A stretch of 64,000 nucleotides of DNA from Shinella sp. PSBB067. GTDB lineage: Bacteria > Pseudomonadota > Alphaproteobacteria > Rhizobiales > Rhizobiaceae. This document shows, piece after piece, positions 23,844 to 32,438 of the stretch. The notes beneath the pieces were generated by a model, which searched no databases, was not told the DNA's origin, and was given only the letters and a program-made list of their open reading frames with translations. The stretch covers positions 620,001 to 684,000 of the forward strand of contig NZ_CP069304.1 of the NCBI RefSeq assembly GCF_016839145.1. The letters run 5' to 3'. Position 1 is the first letter of the stretch; each line of letters starts with the position of its first letter. Both the position numbers and the translations under genes were made by a program.

Positions 23844-24683
23844 ATGGCCCTTGACGAACGCAGCATCAGCGTGATGAATTTCCACTATGTGCGCCATACG
23901 CTGGACCGGTTCCTGGCCGACGTCTGCGATGCCGGGGTCTCGCGCATCGAGCTCTGGGCCGCCGCGCCGCATTTCTACATTGGCGACAAGACGCTGGCCG
24001 ATGCGCGGGCGCTGGGGCGGAAGGTCCGCGGCATGGGCATCGACATCGTCGCCTTCACGCCGGAGCAATGCATCTATCCGGTCAACATCTCGGCGAAGGA
24101 GCCGGAACTGCGCGACCGTTCGCTGCGCTATTTCCTGGAATCGATGGAATTCGCCGTCGAATGCGGCGCGCCGGCGCTTCTCGTGACGGCGGGCGGCGGC
24201 TACCGCGACGAGCCGGCGGAACAGGCGCTGGAGCGCTGCGTCGATTCCATGGGCCTCCTGTGCGACCGCGCGCAAAGGCTCGGCATCGACCTGTGGATGG
24301 AATCGCTGCCGGATTCCTTCGCCAACATCGTCCGCTCGGCCAGCGAAATCCGCGACTTGATGGACAGGCTCGCAAGCCCCGTGCTGCATGCGGTCTATGA
24401 CGTGGCCGGTGCCGTCATGACCCATGAGACGCCGGAGGATTACTTCACGCATCTCGCCGGCCGCCTCGCGCACGTGCATTTCACCGATTCCGATGCCGGC
24501 GGCAGCCACCTTGCCTGGGGCGACGGCATCATCGATCTCGACAAACTGGTCGCCTATCTGCGCAGCCGGAACTACGATGGCGCGCTGACGGTCGAGCTGA
24601 CGAACTGGAAATACAATGTCGATCCCACCCCGCCGCTGAGGCAATGCGTCGAGGCCATGCGCAAGGCCCTCGGCCGGGCATAG
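23844..24683 (+). CDS. Sugar phosphate isomerase/epimerase, FrlC-like (first copy)
   Basis: A 279-residue TIM-barrel protein of the xylose-isomerase-like/AP endonuclease 2 superfamily. Metal-binding features include an early E (RIELWAAAPHF), VDLWMESLPDSF-type residues near 140-150, AVYDVAGAVM, LAHVHFTDSDAGG and a terminal TVELTNWKY. FrlC, the fructoselysine 3-epimerase, belongs to this family. A paralogue with the same order of motifs is encoded at 31593, where the HP/WG signature AGHLAWGDG is shared (here GSHLAWGDG). The start at 23844 has GGAGGACAGGCG upstream of the ATG. Its role is probably epimerisation of the imported sugar conjugate. Confidence 0.86.
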   Translation: MALDERSISVMNFHYVRHTLDRFLADVCDAGVSRIELWAAAPHFYIGDKTLADARALGRKVRGMGIDIVAFTPEQCIYPVNISAKEPELRDRSLRYFLESMEFAVECGAPALLVTAGGGYRDEPAEQALERCVDSMGLLCDRAQRLGIDLWMESLPDSFANIVRSASEIRDLMDRLASPVLHAVYDVAGAVMTHETPEDYFTHLAGRLAHVHFTDSDAGGSHLAWGDGIIDLDKLVAYLRSRNYDGALTVELTNWKYNVDPTPPLRQCVEAMRKALGRA

Positions 24684-24880
24684 CGGATGGGTGCGGACAT
24701 CGCGCGACGGAATCCAGCCGCTGCGCCGGAAGCCTTGCCGGCCATGGCGCCAGGCACGGCCGATCCGCCGCTGCGGCCGTTGCAGCGCGGCCGGATCACA
24801 AGCACCGGCGAGGGGACCGCCTGGAAGATCCCTGGCCACCTCGTTCCTCCGCATGACCAACCGACGGAAAGACAACTCTC

Positions 24881-26011
24881 ATGACCGACAACGCCATCTC
24901 TTCGGCCGTCATCATCGGCGCCGGCATCTTCGGCGTCTCCACAGGCGTTCACCTTGCCCGGCGCGGCATTGACGTCACCATCGTCAACGACGGGCCGCCG
25001 GCCAACGGCGCCTCCGGTCGTTCGCTGTCCTGGCTGAATTCGTCGCGCATGCGCTCATTGCCCTATCACCGGCTGCGCATGGCCGGCATCGACCGCTACC
25101 GCACGCTTTCTGCGCGAAACCCGGATGCCGGATGGCTCCGCTTCGACGGTGGCCTGACCTGGGATGCCGATGACGAGCGCAACGAGATCGACGCGGCCTG
25201 TCGCCACGAAGTGTCGCTCGGCTACGATGCGCGGCGGCTGTCGGCGGCCGAGGTCGCCCGCGTCACGCCCGGCGTCGATGCCCGCGCGATCACGCCGCAG
25301 GGCGCGATCTTCAATCCGGGCGAGGGCTGGGTCGATCTTCCGATGCTGATCGGCATGCTTCTCAGGGAATTCTCCGCGCTCGGCGGTGTGCTGGTGACGG
25401 ATCAGGGTGCGGCGCGGGCGGTGATCGAAGGCGGCCGGGCCGTCGGCGCCGAAACCGCCAAAGGTGGGCGCTTCCGGGCGGATGGCGTCGTGCTCGCCAC
25501 CGGCCCCGCCGTGCCGAAAATGGCCGCGGAGAGCGGGCTGGCCATCGACGACGGCACGCCGCTCGCCCTGCTCGTGCAGACGAGGCCGCTCGCCCATCCC
25601 CTGCGCGCCGTCCTCAACACGCCGCGCGTCGCGGTCCGCCCGGCGCCGGGCGGCACTTTCGCGCTGGATGCCGACTGGGCGGCCGAGGAAGGGGTGAAGC
25701 GGCGCGCGGACGGCGGATACGAGATCGACGAGGCCGTCGTTGCCGCCCTTCTTGCCGAAGCCGGAAGGGTGATGGAGGGCAATCCCCGGCTCGACGTCGC
25801 CACGATCGGCGTCGGCGGCAAGCCCATCCCCGGCGACGGCGAGCCGGTCGTCGGTGCGTTCAAGGCGGTTGCGGGCTACCATGTTGCCTTCAGCCACAGC
25901 GGCGCGACGCTCGGCCTCATCGTCGGCGAGCTGCTCGCCGATGAGATCGCGACCGGCACCGAGCATCCCATGCTCGCGACCTTCCGGCCGGAACGTTTCA
26001 CGGCGGGATAG
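24881..26011 (+). CDS. FAD-dependent oxidoreductase, DAO family (glycine/fructosyl-amino-acid oxidase-like)
   Basis: A 376-residue amine oxidase-type flavoprotein. It has the N-terminal FAD motif VIIGAGIFGVSTGVHLARRG, the ASGRSLSWLNSSR active-site region, GVVLATGPAVPKMA and the C-terminal GVGGKPIPGDGEPVVGAF followed by VAFSHSGATLG. The length equals bacterial fructosyl-amino-acid oxidases (amadoriases) and glycine oxidases, which cleave secondary amines and release hydrogen peroxide. It lies 197 bp after the FrlC-like gene; that gap holds no supported gene. Oxidative cleavage of a glycated amino acid is an attractive but unproven function. Confidence 0.85.
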   Translation: MTDNAISSAVIIGAGIFGVSTGVHLARRGIDVTIVNDGPPANGASGRSLSWLNSSRMRSLPYHRLRMAGIDRYRTLSARNPDAGWLRFDGGLTWDADDERNEIDAACRHEVSLGYDARRLSAAEVARVTPGVDARAITPQGAIFNPGEGWVDLPMLIGMLLREFSALGGVLVTDQGAARAVIEGGRAVGAETAKGGRFRADGVVLATGPAVPKMAAESGLAIDDGTPLALLVQTRPLAHPLRAVLNTPRVAVRPAPGGTFALDADWAAEEGVKRRADGGYEIDEAVVAALLAEAGRVMEGNPRLDVATIGVGGKPIPGDGEPVVGAFKAVAGYHVAFSHSGATLGLIVGELLADEIATGTEHPMLATFRPERFTAG

Positions 26012-26133
26012 GTCCCCGTGATGGCCGAGCATGGCGACCGGCCGGCTGCTTTCCTCAAGCGCAGGCCTATGCGAACCGGCAACCCGAAGCTACAAGGGCT
26101 CACGAGAAGCCTGCTGTAGGATCGAAGGGTGAC

Positions 26134-27156
26134 ATGGTTCGCAAACCGGCGACTTTGAAGGATGTGGCGGCGCTCGCGAATGTCTCGCGGGCGACGGCGG
26201 CCCGCGCCCTCAACAGCTACGGCTATGTCGGCGGCGAGACCGCGCAAAAGGTCCAGGCGGCGGCGGAGAAGCTCGGCTATCGCGGGAACCGGCTGGCGCA
26301 GGCGCTGCGCAACGGCCAGTTGCCGATCATCGGCTGCATCCTCGGCGACATCCAGAACCCGTTCTTCGCCCGGATCGCGCATGACATCGAGGTTCTTGCC
26401 CGCGAGTGCGGCCACAACCTCGTCATCGGCAGCAGCGAGGAAGAGCTCGACCAGGAAATCTCCCTCCTGTCGAGCCTGCGCTCGCTCTCCATCCGCGGCT
26501 TCATCGTCGCGCCGACCTCGGCCGGCGATAATGCCCATCTGCAAAGCCTCGCCGCGGAAAACGTGCCGCTGGTGCTGATCGACCGCGTCGCCGAGGACGT
26601 CGATTGCGACAGCGTCGTGGTCGACAACGAGGGCGGCGCGCGCAAGGCCGTCGAGTATCTCATCGCCATGGGCCACCGCCGCATCGGGCTGCTGCAGGAC
26701 GACATGCGCATCTTCACCTCGCGCGAGCGCATGACCGGCTACCGGTCCGCCCTTGCCGCCGCGGGCATTTCGCTCGACGAGCGGATGGTGGCGGTCTCGC
26801 AATCGACGGTAGAGCACGCGGTCGATGCCACGATACGGCTCTTCCGCCAGAAGACGCCGCCGACGGCGCTCTTCACGGTCGACAGCCTGATGACGCAGGG
26901 CGCTCTCCTGGCCTTCCGCTCGATGGGAATGTCCATTCCCCACGACGTCTCGCTGATCGGCTTCGACGACTTCAATCTGGCGACTTTCACCGATCCGCAG
27001 ATCACCGTGGTCTCCCAGCCGGTGTCGGAAATCGGCCGGGCGGCGGGCCGGCTTCTCTTCGACCGGCTTTCCGGAAAAAGCGACCTTCCGCAGAAAATCC
27101 GCTTTGAAACCAAGCTGATAGTCCGCGGCTCGGTCAGTCGGCGCAGCGCCGGCTGA
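26134..27156 (+). CDS. LacI-family transcriptional regulator (second copy)
   Basis: A 340-residue repressor with the helix-turn-helix TLKDVAALANVSRATAARAL and hinge KLGYRGNRLAQAL, followed by an effector domain (GCILGDIQNPFFARIAHD, ALFTVDSLMTQGALLAF). It is clearly paralogous to the regulator at 15448 (same GDIQNPF, same Ala-containing hinge), but its recognition helix differs (VSRATAARAL against VSTATAGRVL). The palindrome downstream, TGAGATCGATCTCA, differs from the first set only at the two central-flanking positions of each half. It is encoded just ahead of, and in the same direction as, the second Frl-like operon, which it probably represses. Confidence 0.94.
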   Translation: MVRKPATLKDVAALANVSRATAARALNSYGYVGGETAQKVQAAAEKLGYRGNRLAQALRNGQLPIIGCILGDIQNPFFARIAHDIEVLARECGHNLVIGSSEEELDQEISLLSSLRSLSIRGFIVAPTSAGDNAHLQSLAAENVPLVLIDRVAEDVDCDSVVVDNEGGARKAVEYLIAMGHRRIGLLQDDMRIFTSRERMTGYRSALAAAGISLDERMVAVSQSTVEHAVDATIRLFRQKTPPTALFTVDSLMTQGALLAFRSMGMSIPHDVSLIGFDDFNLATFTDPQITVVSQPVSEIGRAAGRLLFDRLSGKSDLPQKIRFETKLIVRGSVSRRSAG

Positions 27157-27229
27157 GCCCCGAAAACGCCTTCCATTATTTTTTGACGCCCCACTTGCCA
27201 GCGCGCGGTTCTTGTGCGCTAAATATATG

Positions 27230-27243
27230 TGAGATCGATCTCA
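27230..27243. promoter_or_regulatory. LacI-family operator, second type
   Basis: TGAGATCGATCTCA, a perfect 14-bp palindrome 80 bp before the second SIS gene. It keeps the TGAGA/TCTCA ends of the first operator type but has TCGA rather than ACGT in the centre. A further half-site, CGTCTCA, lies 5 bp downstream. Confidence 0.8.
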
Positions 27244-27322
27244 TAACGTCTCAAAGATCATTTGCGTGGCGACGCCGGCTCATGGCGAGGGCGATCGCGG
27301 AGCGCAAAACGGGAAGGTTCAA

Positions 27323-28336
27323 ATGCTCAACTTCGACAGGGATCGCTTTGTGAAGATTCAAAGCGGCGCGGTTGCAATCGCCGGGGACATGCGTGCCCTG
27401 ATGCGGGATCTGCTGGATGGCGGTCTGGAACGCATCTTCTTCATGGGGACCGGCGGCGTGCAGTTTCTGACCCAGCCGGCCATCGAGCTTGCGCGCAATG
27501 CGACGCTCTTTCCGGTCTCGGCCGCCTATCCCGCACAGGTCGTGCTGGAGCCGCCGGCGGGCCTCGACGAGAAGGCGCTGGTCGTGCTGCCGTCGCTTTC
27601 GGGAACCACCAAGGAGAGCGTCCAGCTCCTTTCCTTCCTCAAGGAACGCGGCGTGAAGACGCTGTCGCTCACCGGCCACAAGGACACCCCGCTCGGCCGC
27701 GACGCCGACTACAACTTCACCAACTTCGCCGAGGACGACACGTCCTCCGAATCCTTCTACCTCCAGACCCTGATCATCGTCCTCGCGCTGCTCGCCGAGC
27801 GTGGCGAACATGCCGATTTCGACGCCACGGTGGCCGAGCTCGCGCTGCTGCCGGAACTGCTCGTGTCCGTGAAGGAAGGCTACGAGGCCGAGGCTGCCGC
27901 GCTTGCTGCGGAGATCAAGGACGAGACCTATCACATCTTCACCGGCGCGGGCTCCGTCTGGCCCGAAGCCCACTATTACGGCATGTGCATCCTCGAGGAG
28001 ATGCAGTGGATCCGCACCCGCCCGGTGCAGGCGTCCGACTTCTTCCACGGCACGCTCGAACTGGTGGAGCCGGGCGTCAGCCTCTTCATCTTCAAGGGCG
28101 AGGATGCCTTCCGGCCGCTGACAGACCGCGTGGACAACTTCGCCCGGCGCTACACCGACAAGGTGCGCGTTCTCGATGCGGCCTCCGCCAACCTTCCGGG
28201 CATCTCGGCCGGCACGCGCAGCCTCATCTCGCCGATCGTCCTTGCCACCATGCTGGAGCGCCTCAGCGCGCATCTGGAGGTGCTGCGCGACCATCCGCTG
28301 ACCACGCGCCGCTACTACAAGCGCGTCGAATACTGA
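27323..28336 (+). CDS. SIS-domain protein, FrlB/fructosamine deglycase-like (second copy)
   Basis: A 337-residue two-SIS-domain protein with the RIFFMGTGGVQFLTQPAIEL motif, the phosphosugar-binding VVLPSLSGTTKESVQLLSF, and QASDFFHGTLELVEPG near residue 240. It is a paralogue of the protein at 21126 and resembles FrlB, the fructoselysine-6-phosphate deglycase. The ATG at 27323 is preferred because GGGAAGG lies about 6 bp upstream, while the open frame before it has no good site. It heads the second operon (SIS, CUT1 ABC importer, FrlC-like, FrlD-like, flavoprotein, ABC ATPase). Confidence 0.87.
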   Translation: MLNFDRDRFVKIQSGAVAIAGDMRALMRDLLDGGLERIFFMGTGGVQFLTQPAIELARNATLFPVSAAYPAQVVLEPPAGLDEKALVVLPSLSGTTKESVQLLSFLKERGVKTLSLTGHKDTPLGRDADYNFTNFAEDDTSSESFYLQTLIIVLALLAERGEHADFDATVAELALLPELLVSVKEGYEAEAAALAAEIKDETYHIFTGAGSVWPEAHYYGMCILEEMQWIRTRPVQASDFFHGTLELVEPGVSLFIFKGEDAFRPLTDRVDNFARRYTDKVRVLDAASANLPGISAGTRSLISPIVLATMLERLSAHLEVLRDHPLTTRRYYKRVEY

Positions 28337-28342
28337 GACCTT

Positions 28343-28368
28343 CCGGTCCGGCGGAAACGCCGGGCCGG
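28343..28368 (+). repeat. Hairpin with GAAA tetraloop upstream of the binding-protein gene
   Basis: An 11-bp stem (CCGGTCCGGCG pairing with CGCCGGGCCGG, one G-U pair) closed by the exceptionally stable GAAA loop. It lies in the 84-bp gap between the SIS gene and the binding-protein gene. It may set relative expression by protecting mRNA ends. It resembles the stem at 17670. Confidence 0.6.
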
Positions 28369-28420
28369 CCGCCTGCCCTGCATGCCCGACGAAACGAAAA
28401 CAACAGAGAGGAACCGCGAA

Positions 28421-29746
28421 ATGAAAGCCAATATGGTCTTGAGCACGACGAGCCTCGGGTCGATCGTTGCCGCCGCATTCGTCATCGGCAGCGCCAGCAT
28501 GGCGACCGCCGCAGACCCGGTCGTCGCCGATCCCAATGCCAAGGTCGACTATTCCGGCACCGTCAGCGTGCTGACGAAATTCGGCCTGCAGCAGCTCTCG
28601 CCCTTCTTCGTCGATGCCGCGAAAGAATATGAAAAGCTTCATCCCGGCGTGAAGGTCGAGCTCATCCAGGAGAGCGACGACAGCGTGAAGGGCAAGACCA
28701 AGGCCCTCGTCGCATCCAATTCGCTGCCGGACGTCTACTTCACCTGGACGGGAAGCTGGGGCGAGAACTTCGTGCGCGGCAACCGCGCCGTCGATCTCAC
28801 CCCGGTCATCGGCCCGGATACCGAATGGGGCAAGACGCTGGCGAGCGCCGCCGTCTCCGCCTTCCAGTACAATGGCAAGCTCTACGGCATTCCGCTTTAT
28901 CTCGACGCCAAGTTCATGGGCTACAACAAGAGCCTGTTCGAAAAGGCCGGCGTTGCCGAGCCGGGCACCTTCGAGGATCTGCTCGGCGCCTGCGCGGCGC
29001 TGAAGAAATCCGGCACGACGCCGATCTCGTTCGGCAACAAGGAAGGCTGGCCGGGCGTGCACTATGCCGGGCAGCTTCTTGCCTACAACGTGCCGCAGGC
29101 GACGCTCGAAAAGGATTTCGTGCCCGCGACGGCCGAGTTCAGCGATCCCGGCTATGTCACCAGCCTGACGCAGTTCAAGCAGCTCATCGACGAGTGCTCG
29201 GACGGATCGGGCACCAACGGCTCCTCCTATGCCTCGGCTCTGCAGCAGTTCAGCAACGGCAAGTCGGCGATGTACTACCAGGAGATCATCGAATTCGACC
29301 AGGCGACCGCCGAGGGCGCGCTGAAGCGGGAGGATTTCGGCTTCTTCAAGCTGCCGGTTCCCAAGGATGCCAAGGGTGATCCCAGGTCCGTCGAAGGCGC
29401 GCCCGAGGGCTACATGATCAACTCGGCTTCGAAGAACATCCCGCTGGCGATCGACTTCATGCGCTTCGTCACCTCGGCGGAAAACGGCAAGGTCCTCTCG
29501 GCCCCGCCCTACGGCCAGCCGAGCGCCACGGTCGGCGGCTATTCCGCCGAGGCCATGAACCCGGCGGTGGTCGACGGCCTGAAGGTGATCGCCGACGCCT
29601 CCTACCTGATGCCCTGGCTCGACACCGCCAATCCGCCTCGCGTCGCGGCTGCGTGGCTCTCCGGCCTTCAGGCGCTGATCGGCGGCTCGATGACGCCGGA
29701 AGCGGTCATGGAGCGCGTCAAGGAAGCAGCGGCTTCATCCAAGTAA
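28421..29746 (+). CDS. ABC transporter substrate-binding protein, sugar type (family 1, CUT1)
   Basis: A 441-residue periplasmic binding protein. The signal peptide ends near MATAADPV, and the mature part begins with the family 1 pattern SVLTKFGLQQLSPFFVDAAKEYEKLHPGVKVEL. VYFTWTGSWGENFVRG, the hinge-region LYGIPLYLDAKFMGYNK and the conserved block MYYQEIIEFDQAT follow. It should bind a sugar or sugar conjugate and pass it to the two permeases encoded next (13 bp and overlapping). The ATPase of this system is encoded last in the operon, at 34740. Confidence 0.92.
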   Translation: MKANMVLSTTSLGSIVAAAFVIGSASMATAADPVVADPNAKVDYSGTVSVLTKFGLQQLSPFFVDAAKEYEKLHPGVKVELIQESDDSVKGKTKALVASNSLPDVYFTWTGSWGENFVRGNRAVDLTPVIGPDTEWGKTLASAAVSAFQYNGKLYGIPLYLDAKFMGYNKSLFEKAGVAEPGTFEDLLGACAALKKSGTTPISFGNKEGWPGVHYAGQLLAYNVPQATLEKDFVPATAEFSDPGYVTSLTQFKQLIDECSDGSGTNGSSYASALQQFSNGKSAMYYQEIIEFDQATAEGALKREDFGFFKLPVPKDAKGDPRSVEGAPEGYMINSASKNIPLAIDFMRFVTSAENGKVLSAPPYGQPSATVGGYSAEAMNPAVVDGLKVIADASYLMPWLDTANPPRVAAAWLSGLQALIGGSMTPEAVMERVKEAAASSK

Positions 29747-29759
29747 GGATCGGCCAGAC

Positions 29760-30725
29760 ATGACCGTCATGAAGCGTGAGCAGAAGGGTGGAGCCGTCAA
29801 AATCGGCTTCACCGGGCCGGCCCGGGCGCAAAGCGACCGGTCCGGCCCGCTCGCCGGGATCCTGTCCTTCCGCTGGGTCCTGGTCGCCTTCGTCCTGATC
29901 CTCTGGTTCGTCTATTATCCCATCGTCGACAACTTCGTCGTCAGCACCAAGAACCAGGACATCTTCACCGGCGAGACCGCCTTCGTCGGGCTTGAGAACT
30001 ACCGCCGCCTGCAGGGCGATCCGGTGGTGTGGACCGCGATCGTCAACAACACGCTCTATGCCGTCATCTCCGTCATTTTCCAGGTCTTCGGGGCATTCGT
30101 GCTGGCGGCGCTCATCGAAGGGCTTGGCGAGGAGAAATGGCGCCGGTTCTGGCGGGCCGTCTACTTCGTGCCCTCGGCCATCTCGATCACCGTCACCGGC
30201 CTTCTCTTCTACTTCATCTACCAGCCGGACATCGGCCTCCTCGATTCGGCGCTGACGCAGATCGGCCTTGCGGACTGGTCGCGCGCCTGGCTCGGCGAGG
30301 AGGGGACCGCGATCTATGCCATCATCGCCATGAGCCAGTGGCAGGGCTTCGGCTATTCCACGCTGCTCTTCGCCATCGCCATCCAGAAGATCCCGCGCGA
30401 ACTCTACGATGCGGCGATCATGGACGGGGCGGGGACCTGGCGGCGGCTGTGGAACATCACCTTTCCGCTCACCCGCGAAATGACCGGCCTCATGGTGATC
30501 GTCACCATCACCGGTGCCTTCCAGGTGTTCAACGAGGTCATGGTGATGACCGGCGGCGGGCCGAACAACAGCAGCCAGGTGCTGGGGACATGGCTCTACC
30601 AGCAGGGCTTCATCGAAAACGACTTCGGCTACGGCGCGGCGATCGCATCGGTCATCTTCGTCATCACGCTCCTGACCGGCCTGGCGCAGCTCTGGTACAC
30701 GAAGAGACGGAGGGTCGAGCTGTGA
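29760..30725 (+). CDS. ABC sugar transporter permease, MalF/UgpA type
   Basis: A 321-residue inner-membrane permease with six predicted membrane segments and the EAA loop ELYDAAIMDGAGTWRRLW. The MTGGGPNNSSQVLGTWLYQQ segment near residue 265 is diagnostic for the UgpA/LacF class. A cytoplasmic N-terminal extension of about 35 residues precedes the first membrane helix. Its stop overlaps the GTG start of the next permease (GTGA). It pairs with that protein to form the sugar pore. Confidence 0.93.
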   Translation: MTVMKREQKGGAVKIGFTGPARAQSDRSGPLAGILSFRWVLVAFVLILWFVYYPIVDNFVVSTKNQDIFTGETAFVGLENYRRLQGDPVVWTAIVNNTLYAVISVIFQVFGAFVLAALIEGLGEEKWRRFWRAVYFVPSAISITVTGLLFYFIYQPDIGLLDSALTQIGLADWSRAWLGEEGTAIYAIIAMSQWQGFGYSTLLFAIAIQKIPRELYDAAIMDGAGTWRRLWNITFPLTREMTGLMVIVTITGAFQVFNEVMVMTGGGPNNSSQVLGTWLYQQGFIENDFGYGAAIASVIFVITLLTGLAQLWYTKRRRVEL

Positions 30726-31582
30726 GCGACGCCTATCGACCGCACGAGACCGAGCGCACGGATTTCCTCGCGGTTCTCGCGAAGGTGTGCCTCGTCACCT
30801 TTCTGACCAGCCTCGGCATCGTCGTGCTCTATCCGCTGCTCTGGATGGCGCTCAACGGCTTCAAGACCAATGCCGAGATCTTCGGCAACCCGTTCGCGCT
30901 GCCCGGCGGCTTCAGCATCGCGAACTACATCTCGGCCTGGAACCAGGGGATCCGCAACTACATCGCCACGAGCGTCATCGTCACGCTCGGGTCCGCCGTC
31001 TGCACGGTGCTGGTCAGCGCCTGGACGGCCTATGGCCTCACCCGCTCGAAACTGCCGGGCAAGCCGTTCTTCGTCGGCATCGTGCTCGGCGGCCTCATGC
31101 TGAGCCCGACGGTCGCGGTCATCCCGCTCGTGCGCATGATGCAGGAGCTCGGCCTCTACAACACCTACTGGGCGCTGATCATCCTCTACACCGCCTTCCG
31201 CATCCCCTTCACCACCTTCCTGATCCGCGCCTACATGCTGGGGCTGCCGCGCGACCTCGACGAGGCGGCGATCATGGACGGCGCCAGCGAGGGGCAGATC
31301 TTCTGGAAGGTGACGCTGCCGCTGTGCAAGCCGATCCTGGTGTCCTGCGTCATCCTGCATGTGCTCTTTGCCTGGAACGAATATCTCTTCGCGATGATCT
31401 TCACCAGCGGCGCGGACCTGCAGACGCTGCCGGTCGGCCTCACCTCCATCATGGCCAAGCACGGCACCAACTATGCCGTGGTCTTCGCCGCCATGACGCT
31501 CTCGGCGCTTCCCATCGTCATCACCTTCTTCGCGGCCCAGCGCTTCTTCATCCGCGGGCTCGCCGAAGGCATCGGAAAGTAG
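30722..31582 (+). CDS. ABC sugar transporter permease, MalG/UgpE type
   Basis: A 286-residue permease that begins with GTG at 30722, overlapping the preceding stop as GTGA. Features are the N-terminal membrane helix ending YPLLWMALNGFKTNAEIF, the EAA loop LDEAAIMDGASEGQIFWK, and the C-terminal QRFFIRGLAEGIGK typical of UgpE/MalG-type CUT1 permeases. It forms a heterodimer with the permease encoded just before. The FrlC-like gene follows after 10 bp. Confidence 0.93.
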   Translation: MSDAYRPHETERTDFLAVLAKVCLVTFLTSLGIVVLYPLLWMALNGFKTNAEIFGNPFALPGGFSIANYISAWNQGIRNYIATSVIVTLGSAVCTVLVSAWTAYGLTRSKLPGKPFFVGIVLGGLMLSPTVAVIPLVRMMQELGLYNTYWALIILYTAFRIPFTTFLIRAYMLGLPRDLDEAAIMDGASEGQIFWKVTLPLCKPILVSCVILHVLFAWNEYLFAMIFTSGADLQTLPVGLTSIMAKHGTNYAVVFAAMTLSALPIVITFFAAQRFFIRGLAEGIGK

Positions 31583-31592
31583 TGGAGGGATC

Positions 31593-32438
31593 ATGTTTAA
31601 GCGAAACCAGCTCATCGGCGCGAACTTCTCCTTCCAGCACCACCCCTTCCGCTGGACGGCCGAGCAGCTCGCCGCCATGGGGTTCGAGCGGATGGAACTG
31701 TGGGGCATCGCCCCGCATCTCGACCTCTTCCACGACGATCGCACGCGGCTCGCCGAGGTGAAGTCGATCCTCGCCGACAATGGCCTGGCGGTTCGCTGCT
31801 TCACGCCCGAGCAGGTCCTCTACCCGATCAACATCGCCTCGGGAGACGCCGCCTACCGCGAGGCGAGCGTCGAGCGCTTCCTGCGGGCCGCCGATCTCTG
31901 CGCGGAACTCGGCGCGCGCTATCTCTTCCTGACGCCCGGCCGCGGCTTCGAGTGCGAGAGCCGGGAGGTCGCCTGGGCGCATTCGGTCCAGTCCGTCAAC
32001 CGGATCGCCGCCCATGCGAGGCCGCTCGGCGTCGCCTGCCTGCTGGAGCCCCTCCAGCGGCTCGAAAGCAACATCGTCACCGATGCGGGCACGCTTGAAG
32101 CCTTCTGGCGCGCGCTCGACGGCGAAGGGATCGACATCGTTCTCGACCTCGTCGCCATGGCGACGGCCGGCGACAGCGTCGAGGGATATTTCGAGCGCTT
32201 CGGACAGCGGATCGCCCATGTGCATGTCGTCGACGGGGCGCCGGCCGGGCACCTTGCCTGGGGCGACGGCAACCTGCCGCTCGACGCTTATCTCGCCGCG
32301 CTCGGCGCGCATGGCTATGCCGGCACGCTCACCTTCGAGCCCTTCGGCAACGGCTCCTACGCGCTCGACCCCGTCGCCGCCTGGAGGCGCTGCCTCGATG
32401 CGATCGCCCCCCATCTCGACCGAGCGGATGACGAATGA
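31593..32438 (+). CDS. Sugar phosphate isomerase/epimerase, FrlC-like (second copy)
   Basis: A 281-residue xylose-isomerase-like TIM barrel. It begins MFKRNQLIGANFSFQHHPFR and has MELWGIAPHLDLF, FTPEQVLYPINIAS, LLEPLQRLESNIV (metal-ligand Glu), IVLDLVAMA, HVHVVDGAPAGHLAWGDG and TLTFEPFGNG. The FTPEQ.-YP.NI block and the LAWGDG motif are shared with the copy at 23844. FrlC-type epimerisation of a fructosamine is the best guess from neighbours. The stop overlaps the kinase start as ATGA. Confidence 0.87.
   Translation: MFKRNQLIGANFSFQHHPFRWTAEQLAAMGFERMELWGIAPHLDLFHDDRTRLAEVKSILADNGLAVRCFTPEQVLYPINIASGDAAYREASVERFLRAADLCAELGARYLFLTPGRGFECESREVAWAHSVQSVNRIAAHARPLGVACLLEPLQRLESNIVTDAGTLEAFWRALDGEGIDIVLDLVAMATAGDSVEGYFERFGQRIAHVHVVDGAPAGHLAWGDGNLPLDAYLAALGAHGYAGTLTFEPFGNGSYALDPVAAWRRCLDAIAPHLDRADDE

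Noticed and set aside
24687..24884. Possible 65-residue gene between the FrlC-like and DAO-like genes
   Set aside because: No ribosome-binding site, Pro/Arg-rich composition, and overlap with the start of the next gene.
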